This document shows, in pieces, positions 9,011-17,158 of a stretch of DNA of 64,000 nt. Made by a program: the position numbers and the translations under genes. Origin of the DNA: Paractinoplanes atraurantiacus (GTDB taxonomy: Bacteria; Actinomycetota; Actinomycetes; Mycobacteriales; Micromonosporaceae); assembly GCF_900215205.1 (NCBI RefSeq), contig NZ_OBDY01000018.1, positions 62,001 through 126,000 on the forward strand, read 5' to 3'. How positions within the stretch are numbered: position 1 is the stretch's first letter; every line of letters begins with the position of its first letter. A model generated the notes under the pieces. That model was not told the origin of the DNA and ran no database searches. It saw nothing but the letters and a program-made list of their open reading frames with translations.

Positions 9011-9805
9011 TCATCGTGGCCGTCGTGGGCCGACGCTCTGGGGCCGCCCCAGCGCTCCCGGCTGAGCCTCCACTCTCGCGAGAATCGCCTGCTGCACGTC
9101 CCATCGCAGCCGCCGCTGCACTTCGGCAAGAGCTCGATCGACAACCTCGTCGCGTCTCCTGACCGCCTCAGGCTGCGCCGTCTCCACCTCGGCAAGCAAT
9201 TCCCTGAGCTGCCCGGTGATCATCCCCCAAACCTCCGGCTGGGCCTGCGTCGGTACGTCGGACACGAACTCGGCGATCTGTTCTCGGAGGCGGATGGCGG
9301 ATGGTGACGCGGGCATGAGGTTGATGAGCGATCGGCTGGATTCGATCAAGTCGGGCAGCCTCGACTTGGCAATGGTCAAGTCCGCCATCCGGCGCTGCAG
9401 CTCGCCGCCGTTCTCGAAGCCCACCGCCGCCATGACTTCGGCGAAGTCGCCTGCGGCGGCAAGCTGGTCCCAAGATTGCAGGCGCGCCGACAGCAGGTTC
9501 AGGCGAAACTCGTACCCGCGCAGCACGGCTGGTTCCTTCAGAGCGCGCTCCGCCAGACCGTTGTCGAGGTCCTTCGCCAACTCCCGGAGCAGCTCTAGCT
9601 CGAACACGCGGCGCCGCTCGGTGGTGACCGCTTGGTCAGCTGTCCGCTGAGCACGCACCGCGATGACGATCGCCACGATCGCTGCGACGAACCCGCCCGT
9701 GCCAGACAACCCGTTCCACCAGTCGAATCCGTCAGGCACGACGTCAACCTGAGGCACCACAGCGAGCAACATCCGCCTAGGGTAGAGACCACTCAGCGGG
9801 ATCAT
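9011..9805 (-). CDS. Single-pass membrane protein with helical cytoplasmic domain (264 aa), unknown
   Basis: One transmembrane helix is seen at about residues 36-53 (GGFVAAIVAIVIAVRAQ), followed by a long helical, charged region (VFELELLRELAKDLDNGLAE and onwards) with coiled-coil character. No family is recognised. It is the last gene of a leftward series inside the element (Mrr-STAND, recombinase, MFS, unknown, this). A Met at residue 12 is an alternative start. A small membrane protein in a defence-rich island could be an effector, but nothing in the sequence proves this. Confidence 0.6.
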   Translation of the reverse strand: MIPLSGLYPRRMLLAVVPQVDVVPDGFDWWNGLSGTGGFVAAIVAIVIAVRAQRTADQAVTTERRRVFELELLRELAKDLDNGLAERALKEPAVLRGYEFRLNLLSARLQSWDQLAAAGDFAEVMAAVGFENGGELQRRMADLTIAKSRLPDLIESSRSLINLMPASPSAIRLREQIAEFVSDVPTQAQPEVWGMITGQLRELLAEVETAQPEAVRRRDEVVDRALAEVQRRLRWDVQQAILARVEAQPGALGRPQSVGPRRPR

Positions 9806-9844
9806 CGCGCCACCTCGCGGGACTCAACTGGATGTGGATCCGGC

Positions 9845-10540
9845 CTAGGTACGGGGGTCCGTGATGAACTTGATGAACTGAGCTGCCAGGTCCGACGTGA
9901 CCGGCTGGTACATGCCGTTTCCGCTGATCATGCCGTTGAGGTTGCCGATCCGCACGAGGCCGGCGTTCGAGAGATCACGCACGATCAGGTCGTTGAACTC
10001 GTCTTGTCCCGCGAAGTCAGGGATGCCCTCTTCGATGACCTTGCGTCGAGATCCGGAGAGGACGTCCTTCCTGGTGGGGATGCCTCGCTGGGCGTACCAC
10101 CCTTGCGGGTCGTTTAGAAGGGTGAGCATTTGGAGGTGGGCTGCGGTGTAGTCCTCGATCCAGCGAAGGAAGATCAACTGCATGTCGGCGTCTGGCGCGC
10201 CCGGGAGCGCGCTGTTGAGCACGGCGTTACGAAGTGCGGCGATCTTTAAAGCCTGATGGGTTCGGGTGGCGGCTTGCGTCGCGGACGCTACGGCGTCGAC
10301 GAAGTTGTCGTTACCTGCCAGGTTCTCAAGGTCCATGCCGTCGACTTGTTCGGCGAGATCGTCTACGGCCTCTGCCAGGTCCTCAAGCCACTGGGTCATG
10401 CGGCGGTTGTAGGTGAAGCTCACGGCGTAGGCGAACGCCACGCCCAAAGGGCCGCCCGCGAGAGGTACTAGATTTAGGCCAGCCTCGATGGCCTTCTCGG
10501 TTGCTTCGCGGCCAGTGCTTTTCGATGGGGGCTTCTCCAC
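9845..10540 (-). CDS. Hypothetical protein with N-terminal hydrophobic segment (231 aa)
   Basis: The coding part begins at GTG 10540 (VEKPPSKSTGREATEKAIEA); the open frame extends further upstream but there it is antisense to the MFS gene and has no protein character. A hydrophobic stretch (LNLVPLAGGPLGVAFAYAVSF, about residues 19-39) precedes helices rich in Glu/Asp (WLEDLAEAVDDLAEQVDGMD), then a region around FLRWIEDYTAAHLQMLTLLND and a C-terminal domain that looks winged-helix-like (DEFNDLIVRDLSNAGLVRIG). The layout recalls small toxin or abortive-infection membrane proteins, but no family can be named. Confidence 0.6.
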   Translation of the reverse strand: MEKPPSKSTGREATEKAIEAGLNLVPLAGGPLGVAFAYAVSFTYNRRMTQWLEDLAEAVDDLAEQVDGMDLENLAGNDNFVDAVASATQAATRTHQALKIAALRNAVLNSALPGAPDADMQLIFLRWIEDYTAAHLQMLTLLNDPQGWYAQRGIPTRKDVLSGSRRKVIEEGIPDFAGQDEFNDLIVRDLSNAGLVRIGNLNGMISGNGMYQPVTSDLAAQFIKFITDPRT

Positions 10541-10731
10541 GGCGTCACAGTAGCCAGTCGCCCCACATCGAGGGTTGTTGAGGCGCCGGAGCTGTCGTGC
10601 CTGTCGGCTGCCGCCTATTGATAGCTGGTAACGGGATCCAGCCCAGCGGCAGATCTTGCGCACGATGGCAGTCCGTTCGGAAGCCACAACGGCGGCCGGT
10701 CCTCGATACCGACCGCCGTTCCGGGCATGCC

Positions 10732-12012
10732 CTAGTGAACGAGCGCGACGACCGTTTCCGGCTGCTCGACGGGCAGGCGGTGCGGTTGGACTACCAGGAA
10801 ACAGACGAGGGTAGCGGCGAGCATGCCGCCGAAGACCACGACGGCCATCGCGATTGCGCCAACGCCGAGGACACCGACCAGCGGTGCGGCAAGAGCGCCG
10901 ACACCGAACTGCACGGCACCGAGCAGCGCGGCGGCGGTGCCGGCAGCCTCGCCATGGCGGGACAGGGCCAGAGCGGGGGCGTTGGGCATGGCTAGCCCGA
11001 CCATCGCGAGGACCAGCCATAGCGGGATCAGGATGCCGACCAGGCCGCCGATCTCGGTGACGGACAGGATGAGTAGTACGAGGCCAAAGGCGAGGCCTGC
11101 CAGCAGTGAGGTGGCCAGAATCTGCTGGGGTGTCCAGCGGCGCAGTAGCCGCACGTTGAACTGGGTGGCGCCGATCAGGCCGACAGCGCCGCCGGCGAAG
11201 ACGTACGCGAATTGCTGTTCGCTGAGGCCGAAGTCGTCCTGCAGAACGTAAGAGGAGCCACTGACGTAGGCGAACAGGGCTGCCATCGCCAGGCCGGCCA
11301 CCAGGATCAGGCCGACGTACACCCGGTCGGTGAACAGACGGCCGTAGTCGCGGATGGTGCCGGCGATCCCGCCGTTGCGGCGGCGTTCGACAGGCAGGGT
11401 CTCGGGCAGCACGATCGCGGTGGCCGCCATGATCGCGGCCGCAGCGAGGGTCAGCACGACAAACACGCCCCGCCACGAGGTGAACTGCAGGGTTTGCCCG
11501 CCGATGGTGGGGGCGAGGATCGGGGCGACGCCCACCACCAGCATGAGCCGAGAGAACAGCCGAGCTGCGGCGAACCCGCTGAACAGGTCACGCACGACCG
11601 CCATCGCCACCACCGAGGCCGCCGCCGCGCCGAGGCCTTGCAGAACGCGCAGCGTGCCGAGGGTTGCCAGGTTGGGTGCGATGACGCATAGCAGGGAGGC
11701 GATCAGGTGGACGCCGACCCCGGCGAGCAGCGGCACCCGCCGTCCGACCGCGTCCGAGAGCGGGCCGACCAGAAGCTGCCCGAACGCGAGGCCGACCAGG
11801 GTGCCGGTCAGGGTGAGCTGGACAGCGGCCGCGGTGGCGCCGAAGTCGTCGGTGATGGTTGGCAGTGCAGGCAGGTACATGTCGATGGTGAGCGGACCGA
11901 GCGCGGTCAGGAATCCGAGCACGAGAACAATCCGGAACCGGCGTCCCGAGGGAAGCAGCTCTCCGGGTGACAGGTCGTCTTCGGGCGGGGTTACGGTGCG
12001 AGTTTCGGCCAC
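10732..12012 (-). CDS. Bcr/CflA-type MFS efflux transporter, intact copy carried by the element (426 aa)
   Basis: This is a full-length 12-segment drug:H+ antiporter of the Bcr/CflA group (LGPLTIDMYLPALP, VGPLSDAVGRRVPLL). It is very similar along its whole length to the split chromosomal gene at 5097/21852, roughly four residues in five by eye over the N-terminal half, including long identical runs around RRNGG and MPNAPALALSRHGEAAG. At the position matching the integration core it reads SSYVLQDD (codons tct tac gtt ctg) against SSFVFQDE (tcg ttc gtc ttc) in the target, so the core is TACGT instead of TTCGT. It lies downstream of the recombinase in the same direction. It probably replaces the function lost on integration. 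Confidence 0.92.
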   Translation of the reverse strand: MAETRTVTPPEDDLSPGELLPSGRRFRIVLVLGFLTALGPLTIDMYLPALPTITDDFGATAAAVQLTLTGTLVGLAFGQLLVGPLSDAVGRRVPLLAGVGVHLIASLLCVIAPNLATLGTLRVLQGLGAAAASVVAMAVVRDLFSGFAAARLFSRLMLVVGVAPILAPTIGGQTLQFTSWRGVFVVLTLAAAAIMAATAIVLPETLPVERRRNGGIAGTIRDYGRLFTDRVYVGLILVAGLAMAALFAYVSGSSYVLQDDFGLSEQQFAYVFAGGAVGLIGATQFNVRLLRRWTPQQILATSLLAGLAFGLVLLILSVTEIGGLVGILIPLWLVLAMVGLAMPNAPALALSRHGEAAGTAAALLGAVQFGVGALAAPLVGVLGVGAIAMAVVVFGGMLAATLVCFLVVQPHRLPVEQPETVVALVH

Positions 12013-12165
12013 AACTGCGACAAGCCGTCGAGCGCCTAGGTTCTTCCGTCAGAGGGGCGGTTGGTAATAACGGTCACAAGATCGGGATTTGGCCTCCTAG
12101 CAGCTGATATTCCGCTTGCGCTCGTGCCGCGCGCCGGTGGTCTCGCGGTGTCGAACGCTCGGTTG

Positions 12166-13656
12166 TCAGGGCGCCGGGTCGATCGTGGGCTGAGCCCACT
12201 TGTCGGCCGGCTGGATCTTGCCGGGCATGACGAGCACGTGGTGCAACACGGCGGCCAACGCGTCGCGGTGCTCGGCGGGTAGCAGCTGGTCCCAGTCGGC
12301 GTTAAGCCGCACGAGTGCCTGGTCGAGGTTGTCGCCGGCGGCTGGTTGCTGTTCGAGGATGGCGACCGCGCGCTGGCCGAGGTGCTGGATCGCGGCCCCG
12401 ATCTCGTCTTTGATCGCCCGGAACTCGGTTCGGGTGATGTCGCCGTCGGTGTAGACGTCAGTCAGCCGATACCGCTCTTGCCTGAGCCGCTCGATCTGCG
12501 TGTCAAGCTCTTCGAGGTCGTTGGCGGCGGCACGGTAAACGGCCAGCGCACCGTTTCGATCCTGGTGGCTCTGCTGGATGGCCGCCCATGCCCGCACGTC
12601 GGTCATGGCACGTCGATTCGAGACCGAGTTGAACGCGTGGGTCCGTTGGTCTCGGGCACGGGGGCACACCCACGAGTGGGTCTTGTTCCGGCCCGCGTAC
12701 GTGGTGACCATCCGGGCGCCGCATCCGTCGAACCCGCAGCGCAGCAGTCCGGACAATGGGTGCACCACCGCCGTGACGCGTCCGCCCGCGGCCGGCCGAG
12801 CACGTCGGCGTTCCAGATATCGCCGCCAGAGGTCGAGGCCGATGATCGGCTCATGAGCGCCGGGACGCCAGCAGACTGACGCGGTGCTCCCCCTGCGGGT
12901 GCCCGCGGCTATCGCAGGGTCGGGGCGCTCGCGGATGAGGCCGGCGGCGAAACCGGTATCCATCATCCGCGCCAGCGACTGCCCGGACCACAAATTGCCG
13001 ACGGCGGTACGCAGGCCGGCATCGTTCCAGCGCAACGCGAGAGCCCGATGAGAGACGCCCTCGATATAGCAGGTGTAGGCGTCGAGCAGATGCCCTGCGG
13101 CTGCAGAGTCGATCACGTATCGGCTGTCGCGGTACTCATAGCCCCAGCGGGGGCCGCTGGTGTGGGGCAGACCGGCACGGCGGCGCTGCTCATGGACTTC
13201 TTTCCAGCCGTCCGCGATCAGATCCGACTGCAGCTCGGCGATCGACAACAGTTCGTCACGGGTAAACCGGCCGAACCCGCTGCGCTGATCGAGATCTTCC
13301 GTAACCGAGCGTACGACGCCACCGGCCGTCTCTATCCGGTCGAGGTAAACCAGGCTGTCGCGAAGGTTCCGGCCCCACCGCGACCACTTCCAGAGCAGCA
13401 CACACGACCACCGCCCGGCCGAGACGCCGTCGACGATCGCGTCGATCCGGCGGTTCTGGAACGCCCGACCGGACGCGTCGAGCTCGATGACCCACTCGAC
13501 GACCGTGATCCGGTGCCGTGCCGCGTACTGCTCGATCGCGTACCGCTGCAACTCCGGCGACAACAACCCATCACCACGACCACAGACATCTGACACCCGG
13601 ACGTAGCCGACCGCCATCCTCTCGCCGAGTTCATCGCCCCATATGCGGCTCCGCAT
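12166..13656 (-). CDS. Large serine recombinase / integrase (496 aa)
   Basis: The N-terminal resolvase-type catalytic domain has the nucleophile motif GYVRVS (Ser22), then a conserved region WKWSRWGRNLRDSLVYLD and GGVVRSVTEDLD. It is followed by a recombinase domain (PRWGYEYRDSRYVIDS onwards), a zinc ribbon with Cys pairs (LLRCGFDGCG, HSWVCPRARDQRTH) and a coiled coil (DLEELDTQIERLRQERYRL). This is the usual layout of phage and island integrases that recombine short attP/attB sites. A start at ATG 13617 (MAVGYVRVS) is equally possible. The Mrr-STAND gene ends 9 bases upstream, so the two are probably one transcript. No excisionase-like gene is recognised. Confidence 0.93.
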   Translation of the reverse strand: MRSRIWGDELGERMAVGYVRVSDVCGRGDGLLSPELQRYAIEQYAARHRITVVEWVIELDASGRAFQNRRIDAIVDGVSAGRWSCVLLWKWSRWGRNLRDSLVYLDRIETAGGVVRSVTEDLDQRSGFGRFTRDELLSIAELQSDLIADGWKEVHEQRRRAGLPHTSGPRWGYEYRDSRYVIDSAAAGHLLDAYTCYIEGVSHRALALRWNDAGLRTAVGNLWSGQSLARMMDTGFAAGLIRERPDPAIAAGTRRGSTASVCWRPGAHEPIIGLDLWRRYLERRRARPAAGGRVTAVVHPLSGLLRCGFDGCGARMVTTYAGRNKTHSWVCPRARDQRTHAFNSVSNRRAMTDVRAWAAIQQSHQDRNGALAVYRAAANDLEELDTQIERLRQERYRLTDVYTDGDITRTEFRAIKDEIGAAIQHLGQRAVAILEQQPAAGDNLDQALVRLNADWDQLLPAEHRDALAAVLHHVLVMPGKIQPADKWAQPTIDPAP

Positions 13657-13665
13657 CGCGCAGCG

Positions 13666-15951
13666 TTACCCAGCCTCGGATGGCTGGCCGCTATCAAGCA
13701 ACCTCGGCTCTAGGAGACGCTCGAAGAGTTGAGCAATTTCTGGCCAATGGTTATTCTGATGGATTCCGGGTTTGCGCGGAACCTCACCGGTGAAAGGATG
13801 ATCTTCAACAAGACTAATAAAATTACTAAAGGCTTCTGCCGGAGAGTACCAGTTGCCGTAATCGTCAGGAACAAGACGATCGTCGGCGTGCTCGAGTACT
13901 TCGTACATGTCAGTACGTTCACGAACGGCTCTGTCACCTTCCCGCCACGCCTCAATAAGCGTAACGGCAGATTCGCGCACGATCTCTTCCACGCGCTCCG
14001 CTGCTCCAGAATCGAACCAATCATGATGCTCCAGTGCAGCAATCGCATCTCGAGCGCGAATAGCTGAATCCCAGTCGATAGCGCTCTCTTCAATCTTTCG
14101 CAGCAAGGCCACCCCAAGCTCATCTGGCAAATATGGGTACTCCTCGTTGGCGAACTCAGACTCTGAAACGACTTCAAGGAGAGCGACCAGGGAGTCAAGG
14201 TTGTGACAGTCATCCACCACCGAATCAACGTCGACGGAGAGTCGCTCAAGCACAACGAGCGCTAAAGACTGTGGTCCGATACTATTTGCAACCTGCAGTA
14301 ACGTTGCATAACGCTCGGGCAGCGCCTCCACTAACGCCCCAACCAGTGGAGGACGGTCTATCAGTTCCATAAGACGCCGACTAATCAGATCCTGCGGTCT
14401 AGTCACAGGCGGAGACGCTATCGAGCGGCATGCGATGGAGAGAATCTGCACCTGCTCGAAGTGGACTGCGCTACGAAGCAGCGGCTCTAGAACGTCGACG
14501 TCTTCAGTGATATGCCGATCCATATAGTCTCGCAGGGAGGGATTGGTGAACGAAACCGTCGACTCATGATTCAGTCCGCCGATTCGTATAAGCGTTCCCT
14601 CCAGAACCTCAAGGGCATTGCGGAATCGCGATGCCCCAACCGAAAGACCCTTTTGTTTACAGAGATCCGTCCAGGCATTACGCAACCTATCCACCGTCGC
14701 TGCCGGCAAACAGTAAAGCGCCTCAAGCACGGAAACCTGGTGTTCGTCAAGCTGGAATCGGATAACGTGTTGCCAGAGCTTGTTCGGGTTATCCAGGCCT
14801 CCTCGTAACGAGTGAAAGGCACTGCCAGTTGAAGTCACAGCGTTCGCCAGGGCTAGGGATATCAAGCGAGGACTGAAGTTCGGGTGTTCAAGAATGGCGC
14901 GATGGCGTGCCGGTTCGACAAATTCGGTAAGTTGACGTTCGGCGAGGTTCGCGAAGTAGAGATGGTTGTAAAGGACTTTAGCCCTGACCAGGTCATTGTA
15001 ATCGTCTAGTTCGATCACGCAAGTGAACGGATCGAAGTCCGCGTTCGCTAGGCGCTCATATCGCTGACGGGCATGCTCAAGAATATACTCGCGAGTCGTT
15101 AGGACAATGCGTTTGTTGGCACTTCTTTCGACCTTCCGAAAGAAGTTTATGAGACGAACATCTTGATTTGCCCCCAGCTTGTCATCCAGCGTTGTCTGTC
15201 CAAGAAAATCGTCGTAGTAAAATATTTGCGGTTTATGGTCGACCCATACCTCTAGAGCCTGTTCAATGTCTCCACCTATGTCGACAAGTTCGAATCCGTC
15301 GCGTATGTATGCTGCAGCAAGAGCTTGCGCAAGGGTTGTTTTACCCACGCCAGGGATGCCAGCAATGATGCAGACATGCCGCTGCCGGAGTACGGCGACA
15401 GCTCGGGGGAATCCTTCGTTTGGCACGAAGGTCCGCAAGTTGTCCTCGAGTTCTTCCTGAACCATGGACGAACGCATTCGAGTACTCCGGGTCAGCATGG
15501 CTTGGAGCACCGTGGCGCTGTTAATCCAGAGACGCATGTGCCGCTGCACCACCTCATCCCGCTGTCGCAGCTCCTCGATGAGGTCTTTACTCCCCCAGAT
15601 GTCGCCAGTGGTCGCGACATGCGGCTTGAGAACTTCTTGAAGACTTTGCTTATTGCCCGGCGTGAGATCTGCTGAAGTTGCGAGAAGGTACCTTTCGGGA
15701 TTTAGACGGTCGACCTTTGCTTTCTCTTTCTGCCTGACAGACCTAATGAGCGCGTCAGCACCGGATCGCCACCAGTGTTTACATTGGACAATCCAGACAC
15801 CGCCGCCCGGTTCGGTATATTTAAGGTCAATCCCACCATCGCGGCCTTGCGCGTATATTTCGAACCGAACGCCGTGAACCTCTCCGAGAAGGTCCTTACA
15901 TAGGGCCTCGAAATCAACATCGGTCAGCCGCCGCACATCGAACGCGTCCAC
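13666..15951 (-). CDS. Mrr-type nuclease fused to STAND NTPase, predicted anti-phage defence protein (761 aa)
   Basis: Residues 1-125 form a Mrr-like restriction endonuclease domain: FEALCKDLL with E15, GRDGGID with D42, and QCKHW at 56-60 give the E...D...QxK catalytic set. A STAND-type P-loop NTPase follows: Walker A GIPGVGKTT (198-206), Walker B IFYYDDF (243-249) and LTTREY (284-289). The rest is helical and may be the sensor region. Known relatives (Avs-like and other nSTAND proteins) recognise phage proteins and then cleave DNA; that activity is inferred here. The gene is markedly AT-richer than its surroundings, a sign of separate acquisition. It is divergent from the kinase-like gene at 16160. 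Confidence 0.85.
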   Translation of the reverse strand: MDAFDVRRLTDVDFEALCKDLLGEVHGVRFEIYAQGRDGGIDLKYTEPGGGVWIVQCKHWWRSGADALIRSVRQKEKAKVDRLNPERYLLATSADLTPGNKQSLQEVLKPHVATTGDIWGSKDLIEELRQRDEVVQRHMRLWINSATVLQAMLTRSTRMRSSMVQEELEDNLRTFVPNEGFPRAVAVLRQRHVCIIAGIPGVGKTTLAQALAAAYIRDGFELVDIGGDIEQALEVWVDHKPQIFYYDDFLGQTTLDDKLGANQDVRLINFFRKVERSANKRIVLTTREYILEHARQRYERLANADFDPFTCVIELDDYNDLVRAKVLYNHLYFANLAERQLTEFVEPARHRAILEHPNFSPRLISLALANAVTSTGSAFHSLRGGLDNPNKLWQHVIRFQLDEHQVSVLEALYCLPAATVDRLRNAWTDLCKQKGLSVGASRFRNALEVLEGTLIRIGGLNHESTVSFTNPSLRDYMDRHITEDVDVLEPLLRSAVHFEQVQILSIACRSIASPPVTRPQDLISRRLMELIDRPPLVGALVEALPERYATLLQVANSIGPQSLALVVLERLSVDVDSVVDDCHNLDSLVALLEVVSESEFANEEYPYLPDELGVALLRKIEESAIDWDSAIRARDAIAALEHHDWFDSGAAERVEEIVRESAVTLIEAWREGDRAVRERTDMYEVLEHADDRLVPDDYGNWYSPAEAFSNFISLVEDHPFTGEVPRKPGIHQNNHWPEIAQLFERLLEPRLLDSGQPSEAG

Positions 15952-16159
15952 TCAGCCAGCGTACGAGACCGATGATCCAGAGGGGCTCAGTGAGCTTGTC
16001 CCAGCTCGCTGACTGGGCATCTCGACCAAGGCCAACTATCGGAGGTCCGCCGCCGGCGACGCAGCAAACCCAAACCAACGGCTGGGCTCGCACGCGGCAA
16101 CGAAATTGCCAGCTCAGCGTGGCTGGAGTCAGATCGAGCTTCGATACACAATCTTCTAT

Positions 16160-16759
16160 GTGACTGATGACTTGAGGTTGGCGCCAGGATCCGTTGTAAT
16201 CTTCGAAGGCCTTGATCGTGCCGGTAAGAGCACGCAGCTGGCCATGCTCGAGCAAGTTCTGGAACCGTCGTGCGCGCAGCTGGTCCACATGCCGTCAGGG
16301 GTGACGTCGTTTACTCAGGGAGTCTATTCGTTACTCGAGAACGACCGCCCTGATTCGGGGCTCGCGACGCAGCTCGCCCATCTTGCCTGCCACGCTGAGA
16401 ATCACGAAGTTCTCCTTGCCGCCGCGGAGAGCAAGGCACTGATATTGGACCGCTGGTGGTGGTCAACCATGGCCTACGGCTGGTATGGCGGCTCCGTGCA
16501 GCAGTCCGGTCTGTCTGAGGCTGATTTCAGCCGATTGATCAATGCTGTATGGGCGCCGATCGACGCCGCCGTCGTTTTCGTCTTCCTAGATCCTCACGCC
16601 GACGACGCCAACAACTCTGATGCCGTCGCGTCGGGCTACCGCGCGCTGATGCGTCGGCACTCGGATGTGGCGGTCGCCGTTCCGGATCTACCGGTTGATC
16701 AGGTGCACGCCTTCATCATCGAGGAGCTGGTGGCGCGTGGACTGACCCCACGCGCCTGA
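16160..16759 (+). CDS. dTMP-kinase-like P-loop nucleotide kinase (199 aa)
   Basis: The Walker A motif is FEGLDRAGKSTQ (about residues 15-26), the thymidylate-kinase form with Arg replacing the usual Gly. A DR-type substrate loop follows (LILDRWWWSTMAYGWYGG), and VFVFLDP matches the strand before the lid, while the lid itself is short. The start is taken as GTG 16160, which places the P-loop at the usual distance; an upstream TTG (16106) adds 18 residues of no clear character. Context points to a nucleotide-modification pathway rather than housekeeping dTTP synthesis: an HMUDK_hel-like gene, a thymidylate-synthase homologue and MazG follow. It could supply the kinase of a 5-hydroxymethyl-dU-type reaction, on nucleotide or DNA. 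Confidence 0.75.
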   Translation: MTDDLRLAPGSVVIFEGLDRAGKSTQLAMLEQVLEPSCAQLVHMPSGVTSFTQGVYSLLENDRPDSGLATQLAHLACHAENHEVLLAAAESKALILDRWWWSTMAYGWYGGSVQQSGLSEADFSRLINAVWAPIDAAVVFVFLDPHADDANNSDAVASGYRALMRRHSDVAVAVPDLPVDQVHAFIIEELVARGLTPRA

Positions 16760-16792
16760 CCCTCTCGCAGCGAGGCAACCCGGTATAGGTAG

Positions 16793-17107
16793 CTAGTCGG
16801 GCATCGCTTCTGTGACTTGCTGGAGGGCGTGCCACAGGTCACCTACTTGGACCTCGTAGTGCAACACAGACCGTGGACCACTCTCTCGCGGCTGGGCAGC
16901 GAGTGTGCCGGCTGACTGCAGCCGGAGCATTACTGGCCGCACGATGCTGTCGCTCAGGCCTGCATGGCGGGCGACCATGCGAGTGGTGACCAGACTGTTG
17001 TTCATCCGGGTCAACTCCACGATCGCGCGGATGACGTCCACGACGGCGCGGTTGCCGAAGATCGCAGCCGAAACTGAACGGCGGTCGACCGCTACCTCGT
17101 TGTGCAT
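16793..17107 (-). CDS. Small winged-helix transcriptional regulator (104 aa)
   Basis: A winged-helix fold is suggested by SLVTTRMVARHAGLSDSIVRPVMLRLQSAGTLA, with a short wing (SVLHYEVQVGDLW). The ATG at 17107 sits inside a dyad shared with the divergent gene at 17159, as expected for autoregulation. GTG 17125 is an alternative start. It lies between the kinase-like and HMUDK_hel-like genes on the opposite strand and probably controls one or both. Confidence 0.7.
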   Translation of the reverse strand: MHNEVAVDRRSVSAAIFGNRAVVDVIRAIVELTRMNNSLVTTRMVARHAGLSDSIVRPVMLRLQSAGTLAAQPRESGPRSVLHYEVQVGDLWHALQQVTEAMPD

Positions 17108-17124
17108 ACCGGTATAGTGCAACA
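17100..17124. promoter_or_regulatory. Overlapping divergent control site
   Basis: A perfect palindrome ataccggtat (17106-17115) lies in a wider imperfect dyad (gttg...caac arms, about 17098-17122). TATAGT at 17113-17118 could be the -10 box for the gene starting at 17159. A regulator bound here would also cover the start of the winged-helix gene. Confidence 0.45.
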
Positions 17125-17158
17125 CGTAACGCGAATCGCGTCACGAAAGGCGGCCGAG

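Noticed and set aside
10541..11476. Upstream extension of the frame containing the 9845-10540 gene
   Set aside because: It is antisense to the MFS gene and Arg/Pro-rich, typical of a shadow frame.
16160..16759. Housekeeping thymidylate kinase (tmk)
   Set aside because: It is in a mobile cassette with unusual P-loop Arg and short lid; the host should have its own tmk elsewhere.
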